Positions 1 through 10,331 are shown, numbered from the stretch's first letter. The stretch: 64,000 nt of DNA from Lewinellaceae bacterium (GCA_020636355.1 JACJYB010000008.1:150001-214000); one strand, 5' to 3'. Program-made: numbers and translations. The notes: generated from the sequence alone by a model not told the origin.

Positions 1-1944
1 TCCTGCGGACTCAGACTCCTCTGCCTTGGCACTTTTCTTTATGCTTTCGGCTTTGGCCTCGTCGATATCCTCCTGGAGTTGTTCCTTGATCTGTGATAGT
101 GCTCCCAAATCTCCCAAGGTGGTGATCTCCAACTTGGACTGGTTGCTCTTGATGGCATCCTGGGTCTTCTTGGCGCGAACCTTCGACTCCTGTTTTACCG
201 TTTCATCCGCTTCTTTGCGGATATCATCCAGGTAACGCAGGTGTGAGACCAGAATACGCTTATCGTCGCGATTGAACTCAATCACCTTAAAGGTGAGGGT
301 ATCATCTACATTTGCAGTAGACCCATCTTCTTTACGAATGTGCTTGATCGGAGCAAAAGCCTCCAAGCCATAGGGCAGTAGAACGATTGCACCACGATCA
401 TCTTTCTTGATAATGGTTGCCTCATGATAAGAGCCAACCGGGAAGACGGTCTCAAATACATCCCATGGGTTCTCCTCGATCTGCTTATGACCCAAAGAGA
501 GCTTCCGGTTATCTTTATCAATCTCCAGAATCACGATCTCGATCTTCTCACCCACTTTAGTGAATTCCGACGGGTGCGTATAGCGCTTGGTCCAGGACAG
601 GTCGGAAATGTGAACCATTCCGCCGATGCCCTCTTCCAGCTCTACAAATACTCCATAAGGAGTCAGGTTTTTCACTTCGCCGGAATGACGGGATCCGATC
701 GGGTATTTTGATTCCAAATCATCCCAAGGATCATTGGTCAGTTGCTTCAGGCTCAGAGACATCTTCCGCTCATCACGGTCGATGGTGACAATCTTTGCTT
801 CAAATTCCTGACCCAGTTTGAAGAATTCACGCGCATTAACCGGCTGATTGCTCCAACTGACTTCAGATACGTGGATCAAACCTTCAACACCCGGGGTGAT
901 TTCCAGGAATGCTCCGTAATCCTCGATATTGACAATTTTGCCCTTAACCACAGCGCCTTCTTTGATGGTATCATCCAGAACATCCCATGGATGCGGCTGC
1001 AGTTGCTTCAGACCTAGAGAAATACGCTTTTTATTCTCATCGAAGTCAAGGACAACAACGTTGACTTTTTCATTCAGCTTCAATACTTCAGAAGGATGGT
1101 TGATCCGTCCCCAACTGATGTCGGTGATGTACAACAGACCATCGACGCCACCAAGATCCATAAAGGCACCGAAGTCGGTAATGTTCTTGACAATTCCTTC
1201 GAGTACCTGGCCTTTTTCCAAGCCGGAAATAATGGCTTCGCGCTGTTCGGCCAGATCGCTTTCGATCAATGCTTTGTGGGAAACCACTGCATTCTTGATC
1301 AGCTCGTTGATCTTAACCACTTTAAACTCCATGGTTTTGCCAACGTATGCATCGTAATCGATGATCGGCTTGATGTCAATCTGTGATCCCGGCAAGAAGG
1401 TCTCCAAACCTCCTGCGTCTACGATGAGACCGCCTTTGGTCTTACTCACCACCGTGCCGGTAATGATGGTACCATTATTATAGGAATCCACCAGACGTTC
1501 CCAGGCACGCAGTAATTTTGCTTTGCGACGGGATAAGATCAACTGGCCTCTTTCGTCCTCTTTTTTCTCTACGTATACTTCAATCGTGTCACCTACCTTA
1601 AGATCCGGTGTATCACGAAACTCTCCGAGGGACACCAGACCGTCGGATTTGTAATTGATGTCCAGCACGATATCACCGTTTAATACGGCAGATACCCTTC
1701 CGGCAACAATTTCATTTTCAGCAATTGAATTCAGTGAATCGGTATAATCCGATTCGTATTTCTTGTATTCGTCTTCAGCGTATGATTTGATGTTGCGGTT
1801 ACCGCGGCTCCAATCAAAATCATCATGTGGTGTAGCGCTTAAGTCTTCGGATTCCTCCATGATCTCCACCGCCTCAGGATCATAATTCTCCCTTTCTGAT
1901 AGATCATCAAGTGTTTCCGGTTCTTGATTTTTGTCTTCGAGCAT
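1..1944 (-). CDS. rpsA: 30S ribosomal protein S1, C-terminal end cut by the window
   Basis: The frame is open from ATG at 1944 to base 1, giving 648 residues without a stop, so the true C-terminus lies left of the window. The product binds mRNA on the 30S subunit and helps load it. After an acidic N-terminal extension (about 90 residues rich in Asp/Glu) come repeated S1 (OB-fold) domains. Typical signatures are readable, for example GLLYITDISW, DYGAFLEITPGVEGLIHVSE and the KKRISLGLKQL linker motif. The visible end is a Lys/Ala/Glu-rich tail, as in other Bacteroidota S1 proteins. A perfect TAnnTTTG promoter element lies 44 bases upstream of the start. The identity is certain; the exact start is likely but not proven. 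Confidence 0.96.
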   Translation of the reverse strand, partial: MLEDKNQEPETLDDLSERENYDPEAVEIMEESEDLSATPHDDFDWSRGNRNIKSYAEDEYKKYESDYTDSLNSIAENEIVAGRVSAVLNGDIVLDINYKSDGLVSLGEFRDTPDLKVGDTIEVYVEKKEDERGQLILSRRKAKLLRAWERLVDSYNNGTIITGTVVSKTKGGLIVDAGGLETFLPGSQIDIKPIIDYDAYVGKTMEFKVVKINELIKNAVVSHKALIESDLAEQREAIISGLEKGQVLEGIVKNITDFGAFMDLGGVDGLLYITDISWGRINHPSEVLKLNEKVNVVVLDFDENKKRISLGLKQLQPHPWDVLDDTIKEGAVVKGKIVNIEDYGAFLEITPGVEGLIHVSEVSWSNQPVNAREFFKLGQEFEAKIVTIDRDERKMSLSLKQLTNDPWDDLESKYPIGSRHSGEVKNLTPYGVFVELEEGIGGMVHISDLSWTKRYTHPSEFTKVGEKIEIVILEIDKDNRKLSLGHKQIEENPWDVFETVFPVGSYHEATIIKKDDRGAIVLLPYGLEAFAPIKHIRKEDGSTANVDDTLTFKVIEFNRDDKRILVSHLRYLDDIRKEADETVKQESKVRAKKTQDAIKSNQSKLEITTLGDLGALSQIKEQLQEDIDEAKAESIKKSAKAEESESAG

Positions 1945-1987
1945 GTCGAAGGAAGTTTTTAAAGGTTAAGAAATATTTTTAGCGGGG

Positions 1988-1995
1988 CAAAGGTA
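1988..1995 (-). promoter_or_regulatory. Bacteroidota-type -7 promoter element for rpsA
   Basis: The minus strand reads TACCTTTG, an exact match to the Bacteroidota TAnnTTTG -7 consensus, followed by GCCCC. It lies 44 bases upstream of the rpsA ATG, leaving room for a leader. No clear -33 TTG was found at the usual distance. Confidence 0.55.
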
Positions 1996-2109
1996 CAATT
2001 ATTCTAAAGACTACCGTATCCCCCCATATATATTTTTATTAACCATACATGATCCGGCGTTCCGCCTGCAATTGGTAACTTTACCCATCTTTACCGGATA
2101 AACTGGATT

Positions 2110-3780
2110 ATGACCGCATTCGTGACAAGCTTTCGACAACAACCGCTCTGGTGGTCTCTCATCCCAATTTCCATCATCTGGATCATGGGAATGAACCTGC
2201 CAGTCATGGAAATTGACGCTGCTCAATATGCCAGCATTGCAGCCGAAATGCATGATAACCGGTCGTTCCTGCAGGTATTCTTTAACGGGAGTGACTACTT
2301 GGACAAACCTCCTCTCCTATTCTGGTTATCCGCTTGGTCTTTTGATTTGTTCGGCATACATAATTGGTCCTATCGCTTGCCTTCCATGCTGAGCATGATC
2401 CTTGGTCTCTGGTCCATTTATCACTTATCCCTCAAGTTGATTCCGGAGAAGAGAACCGCACAGCTGGCAACCATCGTTTATGCCACGCTGCAATCGACCT
2501 TTTTATTTATGCACGACATCCGGACCGACACCTTGCTCGCACATTTGGTCGTTTTTACGATTTGGCAGGGCGTAGTCTATCTGGATGATAAAAAATGGCT
2601 ACCGCTTATCGGCTTCGCGTCCGGCGCCGGCCTGGCTATGTTAACCAAAGGCCCCATAGGCATCATGGTACCTGCCATCGCCCTGCTTGCCCATACCTGG
2701 TGGACGCATCAATGGAAGGTATTCCTCAACCCGAAGACCTGGTTGATTCCCCTGATCGTGTTCCTTTGGCTGGTTCCCATGCTGTATGGTCTCTACCATC
2801 AATTTGATCTGCATCCGGAAAAAACCGTTTTGAATAGGCAGGGTGTATCCGGCATCTATTTTTATTTCTGGGAACAAAGTTTTGGGAGAATTACCGGTGC
2901 ATCGAGCTGGCAGGATAATACCGGACCCGACTACTTCTTCCTGAATTCATTGTGGTCCCTGCTTCCCTGGACCATCTTATTCTGGATAGCTCTTGTCTGG
3001 GAATTCATCCTGATGTTCCGTTTGAGAACGCAGGAAAACCGATCCGGGACAGCATTTTCTGTACTAGCCCTGGGGATCTTGATACCTTTTATTGCCTTTT
3101 CATTCGCCCATTACAAATTACCCCATTATCTTTTTGTGGTTTCCCCGTTGCAGGCGCTATTAATCGGTGCCTGGATGAACACTGAAAAAGGCAGGACGCC
3201 ATCCCTTCCTGTGCTTGTTCCGCAGGCCTTGATCGTCCTTATCCTGATCCTGGGCATTGGTGCTACCGTTTGGGTGTTTCCCGTCATGTGGTGGAAATGG
3301 ATTATTCTGGTGCTGTTTGCAGGAGGACTTGTCTATATAATAAGACGTAGCCGGGAATTGGCAAGAATATGGCAATGGTCTATAGCCGCTATTATTTCCC
3401 TGAATTTCTGGCTGAATCTGCACTTCTATCCGGAATTGATGCACTACCAACTCACCTCTCAGGCCATTTCTTACATGAAGTCAGAAAACATTCCAATCTC
3501 AACCACTGCCTTTCTGGGCGTTTCCAAATTTGGTTTGTATTTCTTTGCCGGTCAAAAGGTAGCCTATACCGAACACTGGGATCCGGCGTTACTTCAATTT
3601 AAATACGTACTAGCCACCGATAAAGGACTACAGGAAATGGATCGCAACTCCATGCGTTATTCCATTCTCAATATTTTTAAAGGGTTTCCGGTCACCCGCC
3701 TCAATGCAAAATTTCTCAATCCAAAAACCCGGAACACCCAATATAATTTTGCATATTTAGTAGCCTTAAACCAAAAATAA
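2110..3780 (+). CDS. ArnT/PMT-type membrane glycosyltransferase
   Basis: A 556-residue integral membrane protein of the GT-C fold, related to dolichyl-phosphate-mannose protein mannosyltransferases and ArnT. These transfer a sugar from a polyprenyl-phosphate donor to a protein or lipid outside the inner membrane. The N-terminal part has a transmembrane segment followed by an acidic loop, EIDAAQYASIA, and then DKPPLLFWLSAW at about residue 60. This arrangement (acidic residue in the first periplasmic loop, then DKPP) is the family signature. Many hydrophobic segments follow, up to about residue 450, with a soluble C-terminal tail. The stop codon directly abuts the ATG of the acyl-CoA ligase, so the two are probably co-transcribed. 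The acceptor cannot be told from the sequence; lipid A modification or protein O-glycosylation are both possible. Confidence 0.8.
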   Translation: MTAFVTSFRQQPLWWSLIPISIIWIMGMNLPVMEIDAAQYASIAAEMHDNRSFLQVFFNGSDYLDKPPLLFWLSAWSFDLFGIHNWSYRLPSMLSMILGLWSIYHLSLKLIPEKRTAQLATIVYATLQSTFLFMHDIRTDTLLAHLVVFTIWQGVVYLDDKKWLPLIGFASGAGLAMLTKGPIGIMVPAIALLAHTWWTHQWKVFLNPKTWLIPLIVFLWLVPMLYGLYHQFDLHPEKTVLNRQGVSGIYFYFWEQSFGRITGASSWQDNTGPDYFFLNSLWSLLPWTILFWIALVWEFILMFRLRTQENRSGTAFSVLALGILIPFIAFSFAHYKLPHYLFVVSPLQALLIGAWMNTEKGRTPSLPVLVPQALIVLILILGIGATVWVFPVMWWKWIILVLFAGGLVYIIRRSRELARIWQWSIAAIISLNFWLNLHFYPELMHYQLTSQAISYMKSENIPISTTAFLGVSKFGLYFFAGQKVAYTEHWDPALLQFKYVLATDKGLQEMDRNSMRYSILNIFKGFPVTRLNAKFLNPKTRNTQYNFAYLVALNQK

Positions 3781-5460
3781 ATGGCCGAAGAAAGACCCTG
3801 GTTAAAAAACTATCCGGTAGGTGTTCCTGCTAACATCAACCCCGATCAGTATCCCGATTTATTGAGCTTACTGGCCGAGACCATGACCAAATACAAAGGG
3901 AAGGATGCTTTCATTTGTATGGGGAAATCCCTCACGTTTGAAAAACTGGATAAGGAATCCAGGCACTTCGCTGCCTACCTCCATTCCAGGGGACTTGAAC
4001 CGGGAGATAAGATCGCCCTGATGATGCCCAATTTGCTTCAATATCCAATAGCATTATTTGGAGCGTTAAGAGCCGGTCTAATCGTTGTCAACACCAACCC
4101 GTTGTATACGCCCCGGGAAATGAAACACCAATTTGTGGACTCCGGGGCCAAAGCCATTCTTATCGTTGAAAATTTTGCCCACCACCTCGAAGAGATCATC
4201 AAGGAGACGAGCATAAAGATTGTAATGGTGACCAGCATTGGTGAGCTTCTGGGCACATTTAAGGGAGCTCTGATTAACTTCGTCATCCGCCGGATCCGAA
4301 AAATGGTGCCCAAATATCAACTGGAAAATGCAGTAACGTTCAAGCAGGCGCTGAAACATGGCAGGCAATTTTCCATCAAATCCTTTAGCTCCACTCCGGA
4401 CGATGTCATTATGTTGCAATACACCGGCGGGACTACCGGACTGGCCAAAGGGGCCATGCTGACCAACCGCAACCTGGTATCCAATATGCTCCAGATCCGT
4501 TCGGTCATGCTACCTTTCTTGAAAGATGGTGAAGAATCCGTACTCTCTCCGCTACCCATGTATCACATTTTTGCATTTACGGTTAACTGCCTGGCTTTAT
4601 TCAGTATCGGATCCCGGACCATCCTGATCACCAACGCACGGGACTTTCCGGCCCTGATCAAAGAATGGAAAAAATATCCCATCTCACTGATGACCGGTAT
4701 CAATACGCTGTTTAATGCCCTGATGCATCAGGATGACTTTAAAACCATCGACTTCAGTACGTTAAAAATCACGGTTGGTGGCGGGATGGCTGTGCAAAAA
4801 GCGGTGGCCGAACGCTGGAAAGAAGTGACCGGTTGTCAATTATCCGAAGGGTATGGCATGACGGAATCATCACCGGTAGTAAGCGTCAATCCGCTGGACG
4901 GCAGAGGCAGGCTGGGCAGCATTGGCCTCCCGGTGCCTTCTACCGATGTTCGGATCGTGTCGGAGGATGGTGTCATTCAGGGCATCGATCAACCGGGTGA
5001 AATACAGGTCAAAGGTCCACAGGTCATGAAAGGCTATTTTAATAAGCCCGACGAAACAGCGAAGATTCTTAAAGATGAGTGGCTTTCTACCGGCGACATC
5101 GGCATCATGGATGCAGATGGTTTTTTCCGTATCGTAGACCGCAAAAAAGATATGATCCTGGTGTCCGGATTTAATGTTTATCCGAATGAGATTGAAGATG
5201 TTATCTCCTCCTATCCGAAAGTGCTTGAGGTAGCTGCCATTGGTATTGAAGATGAAAAATCCGGTGAAGTAGTCAAGGTATTTATTGTCCCCAAGGATAA
5301 AAGCCTGACAAAAGATGAAGTGATTGCCTTTTGCAGGGAAAACATGACCGGTTATAAGGTCCCCAAATACGTAGAATTCAGAAAGGACCTTCCAAAAACC
5401 AACGTAGGGAAGATTTTGCGCCGGGCCCTGAAAGATGAAGAAAAGGCTAAAGCGGAGTAA
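3781..5460 (+). CDS. fadD: long-chain fatty acid-CoA ligase (AMP-forming)
   Basis: A 559-residue adenylate-forming enzyme that activates fatty acids with ATP and CoA. The P-loop-like motif YTGGTTGLAKGA is at about residue 213, the A5 motif GYGMTESSP at about 356, the A7 motif LSTGDIGIMD at about 436, IVDRKKDMILVSGFNVYP shortly after, and the catalytic lysine motif TNVGKILRRALKD at the C-terminus. Length and motif order match the FadD group. The ATG follows the upstream glycosyltransferase stop with no gap, which suggests coupling. The gene symbol rests on family resemblance; the chain-length preference is not visible. Confidence 0.9.
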   Translation: MAEERPWLKNYPVGVPANINPDQYPDLLSLLAETMTKYKGKDAFICMGKSLTFEKLDKESRHFAAYLHSRGLEPGDKIALMMPNLLQYPIALFGALRAGLIVVNTNPLYTPREMKHQFVDSGAKAILIVENFAHHLEEIIKETSIKIVMVTSIGELLGTFKGALINFVIRRIRKMVPKYQLENAVTFKQALKHGRQFSIKSFSSTPDDVIMLQYTGGTTGLAKGAMLTNRNLVSNMLQIRSVMLPFLKDGEESVLSPLPMYHIFAFTVNCLALFSIGSRTILITNARDFPALIKEWKKYPISLMTGINTLFNALMHQDDFKTIDFSTLKITVGGGMAVQKAVAERWKEVTGCQLSEGYGMTESSPVVSVNPLDGRGRLGSIGLPVPSTDVRIVSEDGVIQGIDQPGEIQVKGPQVMKGYFNKPDETAKILKDEWLSTGDIGIMDADGFFRIVDRKKDMILVSGFNVYPNEIEDVISSYPKVLEVAAIGIEDEKSGEVVKVFIVPKDKSLTKDEVIAFCRENMTGYKVPKYVEFRKDLPKTNVGKILRRALKDEEKAKAE

Positions 5461-5481
5461 GGCTTAAGCAAGCACTTTGGA

Positions 5482-7407
5482 TTAATTAGTTTTTTGTTGC
5501 TTTTTCAGGATTGTAATCAGGTTGGTAAATTCCTCTACGGTTTGAGCACCATCGGTTAAGGAACCTATTTCTCTGAAACGTATCCTGCCCGTTCCGTCAA
5601 GAACAAGCTTGGTCGGTAAACCGTCCACCTGATAATCTGCCGCCATCTTGTTTCCCTGATCAAGTAAAACCCGGAATGAATAACCCTTTGCGATCATTAT
5701 TCTTTGTGCGGCAGCCACAGGATCAGCAACCCGTTCCATGGTATTAATAAAAAGTATTTTGACCGAATCATCCTGGGCATACTGATCCACCAATTGCTGC
5801 ATGGCCGGAAATGAAGCCAGGCATGGGCCGCACCAACTTGCCCAAAAATCAAGGATCACAATTTTTCCCTGCAAGGAAGCCAGCGAAACGGAATCGCCCG
5901 CCAGGTCTTTCAAATTGAAATCCCCGGCCTCCATATTTATTAGAGACGCTTCCAGCATTTCCAGCTGATTCTTGCGGCTCTCATGATTCAGATTGGCCAG
6001 GTATTGCTCAAAGTCCACCTGCGTGTTATTGGGATAAACATCCTGGTAGACGGTATCCAGCAAATTCAGGATTCCTGCCGTAGCCAGCCCGTTCTGTACA
6101 AATTGCTCGATAAATCGAAGACTTTCTTCTCCTCCCACTGCTTTTACATGATAGAGCACATACCGCTCATTAATTTCCGGATTACTGAACCGGTAGATCC
6201 GCTCCGCCATTTCTCCATAATCAAGCGCTTCCTGAAAGTCTCCGGATTTGAAGCGGATCATGGCATACGTATCGGCTGCGTTGGCGTAATCTACTTCAGT
6301 GGTCTGGTGATACTCATTAGGTGATAAATTATTTGGGCGGACCGAGGCATCAAATGGATCCAGAACGCCCCGGAGGAGTTCTACACTCTTTCTTGCATAT
6401 TCTTCTGCCAGATCCAGATCAAGCGCTTCGGCCTTGATGCTTGCGCCTGCCAATTTCCAGGCCATAGAATTCATTAAGCCGGCTTTTTTTAAGGGATCGG
6501 AAAGTCTATCCAGGTAATACCGGACCCAATCCCAATCTTCTCGTGCCTCAAAAACTCCGATTATCTGAACCGTCAGATCATCCAGAAACTCCTGATCGTC
6601 GGATGACCGAAACCGCTGCTTAAGTCCTTCGAAAGCTCTTGACTGTTCTTCAGGGTCCGTAAGTTGCAGGGTTGCTCCGCCTAAAAAGGACAAAACCATT
6701 CTGCCGCCCGGATAGTTGGTTCGTATCTGATTTTCCAGCCTGATTTGAAGGGAGGCATCGCCCAACATAACAGCCAGTGAACGGGCCGTCATGTAGTCAT
6801 CTTCCCCTGAGCCGGGGTTTTCTTCTATTTCCCGAATGGCTGAAATAGCCATTTCTTTTAGCTTAACGGTATCGGTATTGCTCAATAAGAAAGCGTAATA
6901 GGGCAGGATGTCATTGCGGTTTGTCGGGTCGGACTGTAGAGCAAGCTCCGATTGCATGAGTGCAGTTTGCACATCCTCTGCAATACCCAGATCGGTGGCA
7001 TAAACCCCCACGGCGAAGGCGAGCGAAGTGTGGTAAGCATTTACCAGGCTGTCACCGGAATAAAACCCGATAAAGTATCCGTAATTGTGGTCATTATCGA
7101 TATCGCCGGTTTCCGGGCTTACCAATAATACGCTTACCAGACTCGTCGTACTGGTGGTTGGTAAGAATGCATGCCAGCCATCCTGATCTTCCTGAAACTC
7201 CAGGTCGAACTTTTCCATTTTGGCGCCCTGGAAACAAAAAGCATATCCACCGATTTTCTGGCCATCCAGTGGGCCATCTGCCGGTTGATAATTTAAGGTC
7301 AGCTGCGTACCAGGTTCTCGTTTTGATGGATAAACGGTGAACTTCTGACCGGAGAGTGCCAAACAATAGCTGAAAAAGCACCCCAAAAACAGAATTCGTG
7401 AAATCAT
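5482..7407 (-). CDS. TlpA-like thioredoxin-fold protein with long N-terminal region
   Basis: A 641-residue protein with an N-terminal signal peptide ending near LALSGQ. The last 140 residues form a TlpA/ResA-type thioredoxin domain: LAGDSVSLASLQGKIVILDF is followed by WASWCGPC (about residue 524) and a cis-Pro region in VDGLPTKLVLD. The first 480 residues start with a beta-rich section and continue with a helical, TPR-like stretch that I could not assign to a named family. The protein should act in the periplasm or be attached to the outer membrane, reducing or exchanging disulfides. It ends 21 bases from the convergent acyl-CoA ligase. This long N-region plus TlpA architecture is common in Bacteroidota. 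The redox role is inferred from the CGPC motif. Confidence 0.8.
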   Translation of the reverse strand: MISRILFLGCFFSYCLALSGQKFTVYPSKREPGTQLTLNYQPADGPLDGQKIGGYAFCFQGAKMEKFDLEFQEDQDGWHAFLPTTSTTSLVSVLLVSPETGDIDNDHNYGYFIGFYSGDSLVNAYHTSLAFAVGVYATDLGIAEDVQTALMQSELALQSDPTNRNDILPYYAFLLSNTDTVKLKEMAISAIREIEENPGSGEDDYMTARSLAVMLGDASLQIRLENQIRTNYPGGRMVLSFLGGATLQLTDPEEQSRAFEGLKQRFRSSDDQEFLDDLTVQIIGVFEAREDWDWVRYYLDRLSDPLKKAGLMNSMAWKLAGASIKAEALDLDLAEEYARKSVELLRGVLDPFDASVRPNNLSPNEYHQTTEVDYANAADTYAMIRFKSGDFQEALDYGEMAERIYRFSNPEINERYVLYHVKAVGGEESLRFIEQFVQNGLATAGILNLLDTVYQDVYPNNTQVDFEQYLANLNHESRKNQLEMLEASLINMEAGDFNLKDLAGDSVSLASLQGKIVILDFWASWCGPCLASFPAMQQLVDQYAQDDSVKILFINTMERVADPVAAAQRIMIAKGYSFRVLLDQGNKMAADYQVDGLPTKLVLDGTGRIRFREIGSLTDGAQTVEEFTNLITILKKQQKTN

Positions 7408-7470
7408 CTAATGGAGTATATCTGGAACATCAGGATGACTGGCTGTACATTTTATCCGCAAAAAGAATGA

Positions 7471-7908
7471 TTAACTTTTTTTCAGCGCATCCCGGATGTC
7501 TGTTAACAGATCTTCCACGGTTGGGCCAGGAGGCGGCGGTGGCGGAGCAACTTCCTCTTCCTGTTTTTTCATCTTGTTCAAGCCTTTAACCACAAAAAAC
7601 AAAGCCCAGGCGACCAGCAGGAATGAGATAATGGCATTAATAAATTTTCCGTAAGCCAATACAGCACCCCCTGCTTCGCGAATGGCATCAGCTGAAGCCA
7701 TATTTACATCCGTCATATCGGCGGGCTCTTTCAAAACCATGAAGAGATTTGAAAAATCCGGAGAGCCGAAAATACCCGAAACAACAGGCATCAGAATGTC
7801 ATTGGTCAACGAGGTAACTACGGTACCAAAAGCAGCACCAAGGATAAAGCCAATGGCTAAATCCATCATGTTGCCCTTTAGCGCAAACTCTTTAAATTCT
7901 TTAAGCAT
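7471..7908 (-). CDS. mscL: large-conductance mechanosensitive channel
   Basis: A 145-residue MscL, which opens under membrane tension to release solutes during osmotic downshock. The N-terminus MLKEFKEFALKGNMMDLAIG and the pore-lining GFILGAAFGTVVTSLTNDIL are diagnostic, and a second transmembrane helix follows at about residues 85-108 (FINAIISFLLVAWALFFVV). The C-terminal helix TVEDLLTDIRDALKKS matches the cytoplasmic bundle. A run of six prolines precedes that helix, so EF-P may be needed for translation. Length is typical of the family. It lies alone between the TlpA-like gene and the aconitase terminator. Confidence 0.95.
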   Translation of the reverse strand: MLKEFKEFALKGNMMDLAIGFILGAAFGTVVTSLTNDILMPVVSGIFGSPDFSNLFMVLKEPADMTDVNMASADAIREAGGAVLAYGKFINAIISFLLVAWALFFVVKGLNKMKKQEEEVAPPPPPPGPTVEDLLTDIRDALKKS

Positions 7909-7974
7909 AGTTCAATGTTTTGAGTTTAGGAAAATTCAGCCATTAAAATACAAATTCCTGCTTAGCTGACTCAA

Positions 7975-8000
7975 TGAAAAAGGAGCCCCGAAAGGCTCCT
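7975..8000 (-). terminator. Rho-independent terminator of the aconitase gene
   Basis: On the minus strand a 7-bp perfect stem AGGAGCC/GGCTCCT with loop TTTCGG is followed by a T run. It lies about 55 bases past the aconitase stop. Confidence 0.88.
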
Positions 8001-8054
8001 AAGTTGTTGTTATGAATTTATGTTAACCGTGATCCGGCCTGGAACTTGGAGCTA

Positions 8055-10331
8055 TTAAACCCCTAAGTCTTTGCGGATCTTATTAAGCGCCGAACCCGCC
8101 TTGACCCAGGCGATCTGTGCCTGGTTATAGGTCTGTTCGACTTCAAAACGGTCTTCCGTACCATCGGAATGATGCAAGACCACCGTAAGATTTTTTCCTG
8201 GTTCAAATTCATCGAATCCCAGGATATCAATCAAGTCATCCTGACGTACTTTTTCGTAATCATCGGGATTAATAAAAGTCAGGGCAAGCATTCCCTGCTT
8301 TTTCAGGTTCGTCTGGTGGATCCGTGCAAATGATTTTACAATGACTGCCTTAACACCCAGGAACCGTGGCTCCATGGCCGCGTGCTCCCGGCTGCTGCCC
8401 TCTCCGTAATTCTCTTCACCAAATACTACGGTGCTGATTCCATTAGCCTTATAGTGCCTGCCGGAATCCGGTACGCTCATGTACGAATTCGTATCGATAT
8501 TCAGCACTTTATTCGCTTCATCGTTAAAATAATTGATCGCTCCGATGAAGCAATTGTTTGAGATATTTTCCAGGTGTCCACGGTATTTCAACCAGGGACC
8601 GGCCATAGAGATGTGGTCGGTGGTGCATTTGCCCTTAGCCTTGATCAAAATCCGCATACCTTTTAACTGATCCTGCGTGATCGGTGTGAAAGGGGTAAGC
8701 AATTGGAGGCGATCGGAATTCGGGTCCACTTTGACGTCAATTCTTCCGCCATCGGAGGCCGGCGCTTCAAACCCGGCATCCTCTACATCAAAGCCTTTCG
8801 GTGGCAATTCAACTCCGGTAGGCGGGTCAAGCTTAACGGCTTTCCCCTCTTCATTGGTCAATGTATCGGTCAGCGGATTGAAGGTCAGATCTCCGGCTAT
8901 GGCCAGGGCCGTCACCAATTCCGGTGAAGCTACAAAGGCCCGGGTTTGGGGATTACCATCATTCCGTTTGGAAAAATTCCGGTTAAACGAGGTAATGATT
9001 GAATTTGCCCGGTTCGGGTCGTCGGTATGACGGGCCCATTGACCGATGCAGGGACCGCAGGCATTAGCCAGGACCACTCCGCCAATCTTTTCAAAGGCAT
9101 CCAGTTGACCATCACGTTCCACCGTATAGCGGATTTGTTCCGAACCGGGGGTAACCGTAAATTCAGCCTTCACCTTCAATTTTTTATCCACGGCCTGACG
9201 GGCCAGGGAAGCGGCGCGGTCCAGATCCTCGTACGAAGAGTTGGTACAGGATCCGATCAGTCCTACCTCCAGTTTCTGAGGATATCCATGCTCTTTCACC
9301 GCGGCAGCAAATTCAGAAATCGGCCAGGCAAGGTCCGGAGTATACGGGCCATTCACGTGCGGTTCCAGCGTACTGAGGTCAATTTCGATAACCTGATCAA
9401 AGTAGCTGGACGGGTTGGCATAACATTCCGGATCACCGGTCAGGTGTTCTGCAATGGCATTGGCCATATCCGCAATGGCTGCTCTACCGGTTGCCCGCAG
9501 ATAACGATCCATGGACGGATCGTAACCAAATGTGGAAGTGGTCGCACCGATCTCAGCGCCCATATTGCAAATGGTACCTTTACCGGTGCAGGACAATGAA
9601 CGGGCTCCCTCTCCAAAATATTCCACGATAGCCCCGGTTCCTCCTTTTACGGTCAGGATGCCTGCTACTTTCAGGATCACGTCCTTGGCAGAAGTCCAAC
9701 CGCTCAGTGAGCCTTTCAAATGGACCCCGATCAGCTTCGGCATTTTTAATTCCCAACCCATTCCGGCCATGACGTCAACTGCGTCGGCGCCGCCGACTCC
9801 AATAGCTACCATGCCCAGTCCACCGGCATTCGGTGTGTGGGAGTCGGTACCGATCATCATACCACCAGGAAATGCATAGTTCTCCAACACGATCTGATGG
9901 ATAATCCCAGCACCTGGTTTCCAAAAGCCGATCCCGTATTTATTGGATACGGAGGATAGGAAATCATACACCTCCGAGTTGATATTCAACGCTGTTTTAA
10001 GGTCCGCATTTGCTCCAACTTCGGCCTGGATCAGGTGATCACAATGCACCGTAGTCGGCACTGCCGTTTTATCCCTTCCGCACATCATAAATTGCAACAG
10101 GGCCATTTGGGCCGTAGCATCCTGCATAGCTACCCGGTCAGGGGCGAAAAAAACATAATCCTTTCCCCTGCCGAAATCGGCCAATGGTGAGTCTTCATGC
10201 AAGTGAGAGAACAATATCTTTTCGGTCAGGGTCATCGGCCGGTTCAGGGCTTTTCGAGCTTCAGCAATCCGGCCCGGCAGCGCTTCGTAATAAGCGCGTA
10301 TCATATCAATATCAAATGGCATCATTTCCAT
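8055..10331 (-). CDS. acnA: aconitate hydratase, mitochondrial type
   Basis: A 758-residue [4Fe-4S] enzyme that converts citrate to isocitrate in the TCA cycle. Three cluster-binding cysteines are visible: one in GLIGSCTNSSYED (about residue 358) and two in NACGPCIGQWAR (about 424). Other family motifs are GTDSHTPNAGGLGM near residue 160 and the swivel-domain motif GEENYGEGSSREHAAMEPR. Length and the start (IRAYYEALPGRI) fit the mitochondrial-type aconitases found in Bacteroidota rather than the roughly 890-residue AcnA. There are three nearby Met codons (MEMM), and the first is used here. A TAnnTTTG element lies 35 bases upstream and a clear terminator follows. The symbol is generic; acn would be equally valid. 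Confidence 0.93.
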   Translation of the reverse strand: MEMMPFDIDMIRAYYEALPGRIAEARKALNRPMTLTEKILFSHLHEDSPLADFGRGKDYVFFAPDRVAMQDATAQMALLQFMMCGRDKTAVPTTVHCDHLIQAEVGANADLKTALNINSEVYDFLSSVSNKYGIGFWKPGAGIIHQIVLENYAFPGGMMIGTDSHTPNAGGLGMVAIGVGGADAVDVMAGMGWELKMPKLIGVHLKGSLSGWTSAKDVILKVAGILTVKGGTGAIVEYFGEGARSLSCTGKGTICNMGAEIGATTSTFGYDPSMDRYLRATGRAAIADMANAIAEHLTGDPECYANPSSYFDQVIEIDLSTLEPHVNGPYTPDLAWPISEFAAAVKEHGYPQKLEVGLIGSCTNSSYEDLDRAASLARQAVDKKLKVKAEFTVTPGSEQIRYTVERDGQLDAFEKIGGVVLANACGPCIGQWARHTDDPNRANSIITSFNRNFSKRNDGNPQTRAFVASPELVTALAIAGDLTFNPLTDTLTNEEGKAVKLDPPTGVELPPKGFDVEDAGFEAPASDGGRIDVKVDPNSDRLQLLTPFTPITQDQLKGMRILIKAKGKCTTDHISMAGPWLKYRGHLENISNNCFIGAINYFNDEANKVLNIDTNSYMSVPDSGRHYKANGISTVVFGEENYGEGSSREHAAMEPRFLGVKAVIVKSFARIHQTNLKKQGMLALTFINPDDYEKVRQDDLIDILGFDEFEPGKNLTVVLHHSDGTEDRFEVEQTYNQAQIAWVKAGSALNKIRKDLGV

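Noticed and set aside
9027..9599. 190-codon open frame antisense to aconitase
   Set aside because: Aconitase cluster-binding motifs occupy this region on the other strand; no motif is found in the antisense frame.
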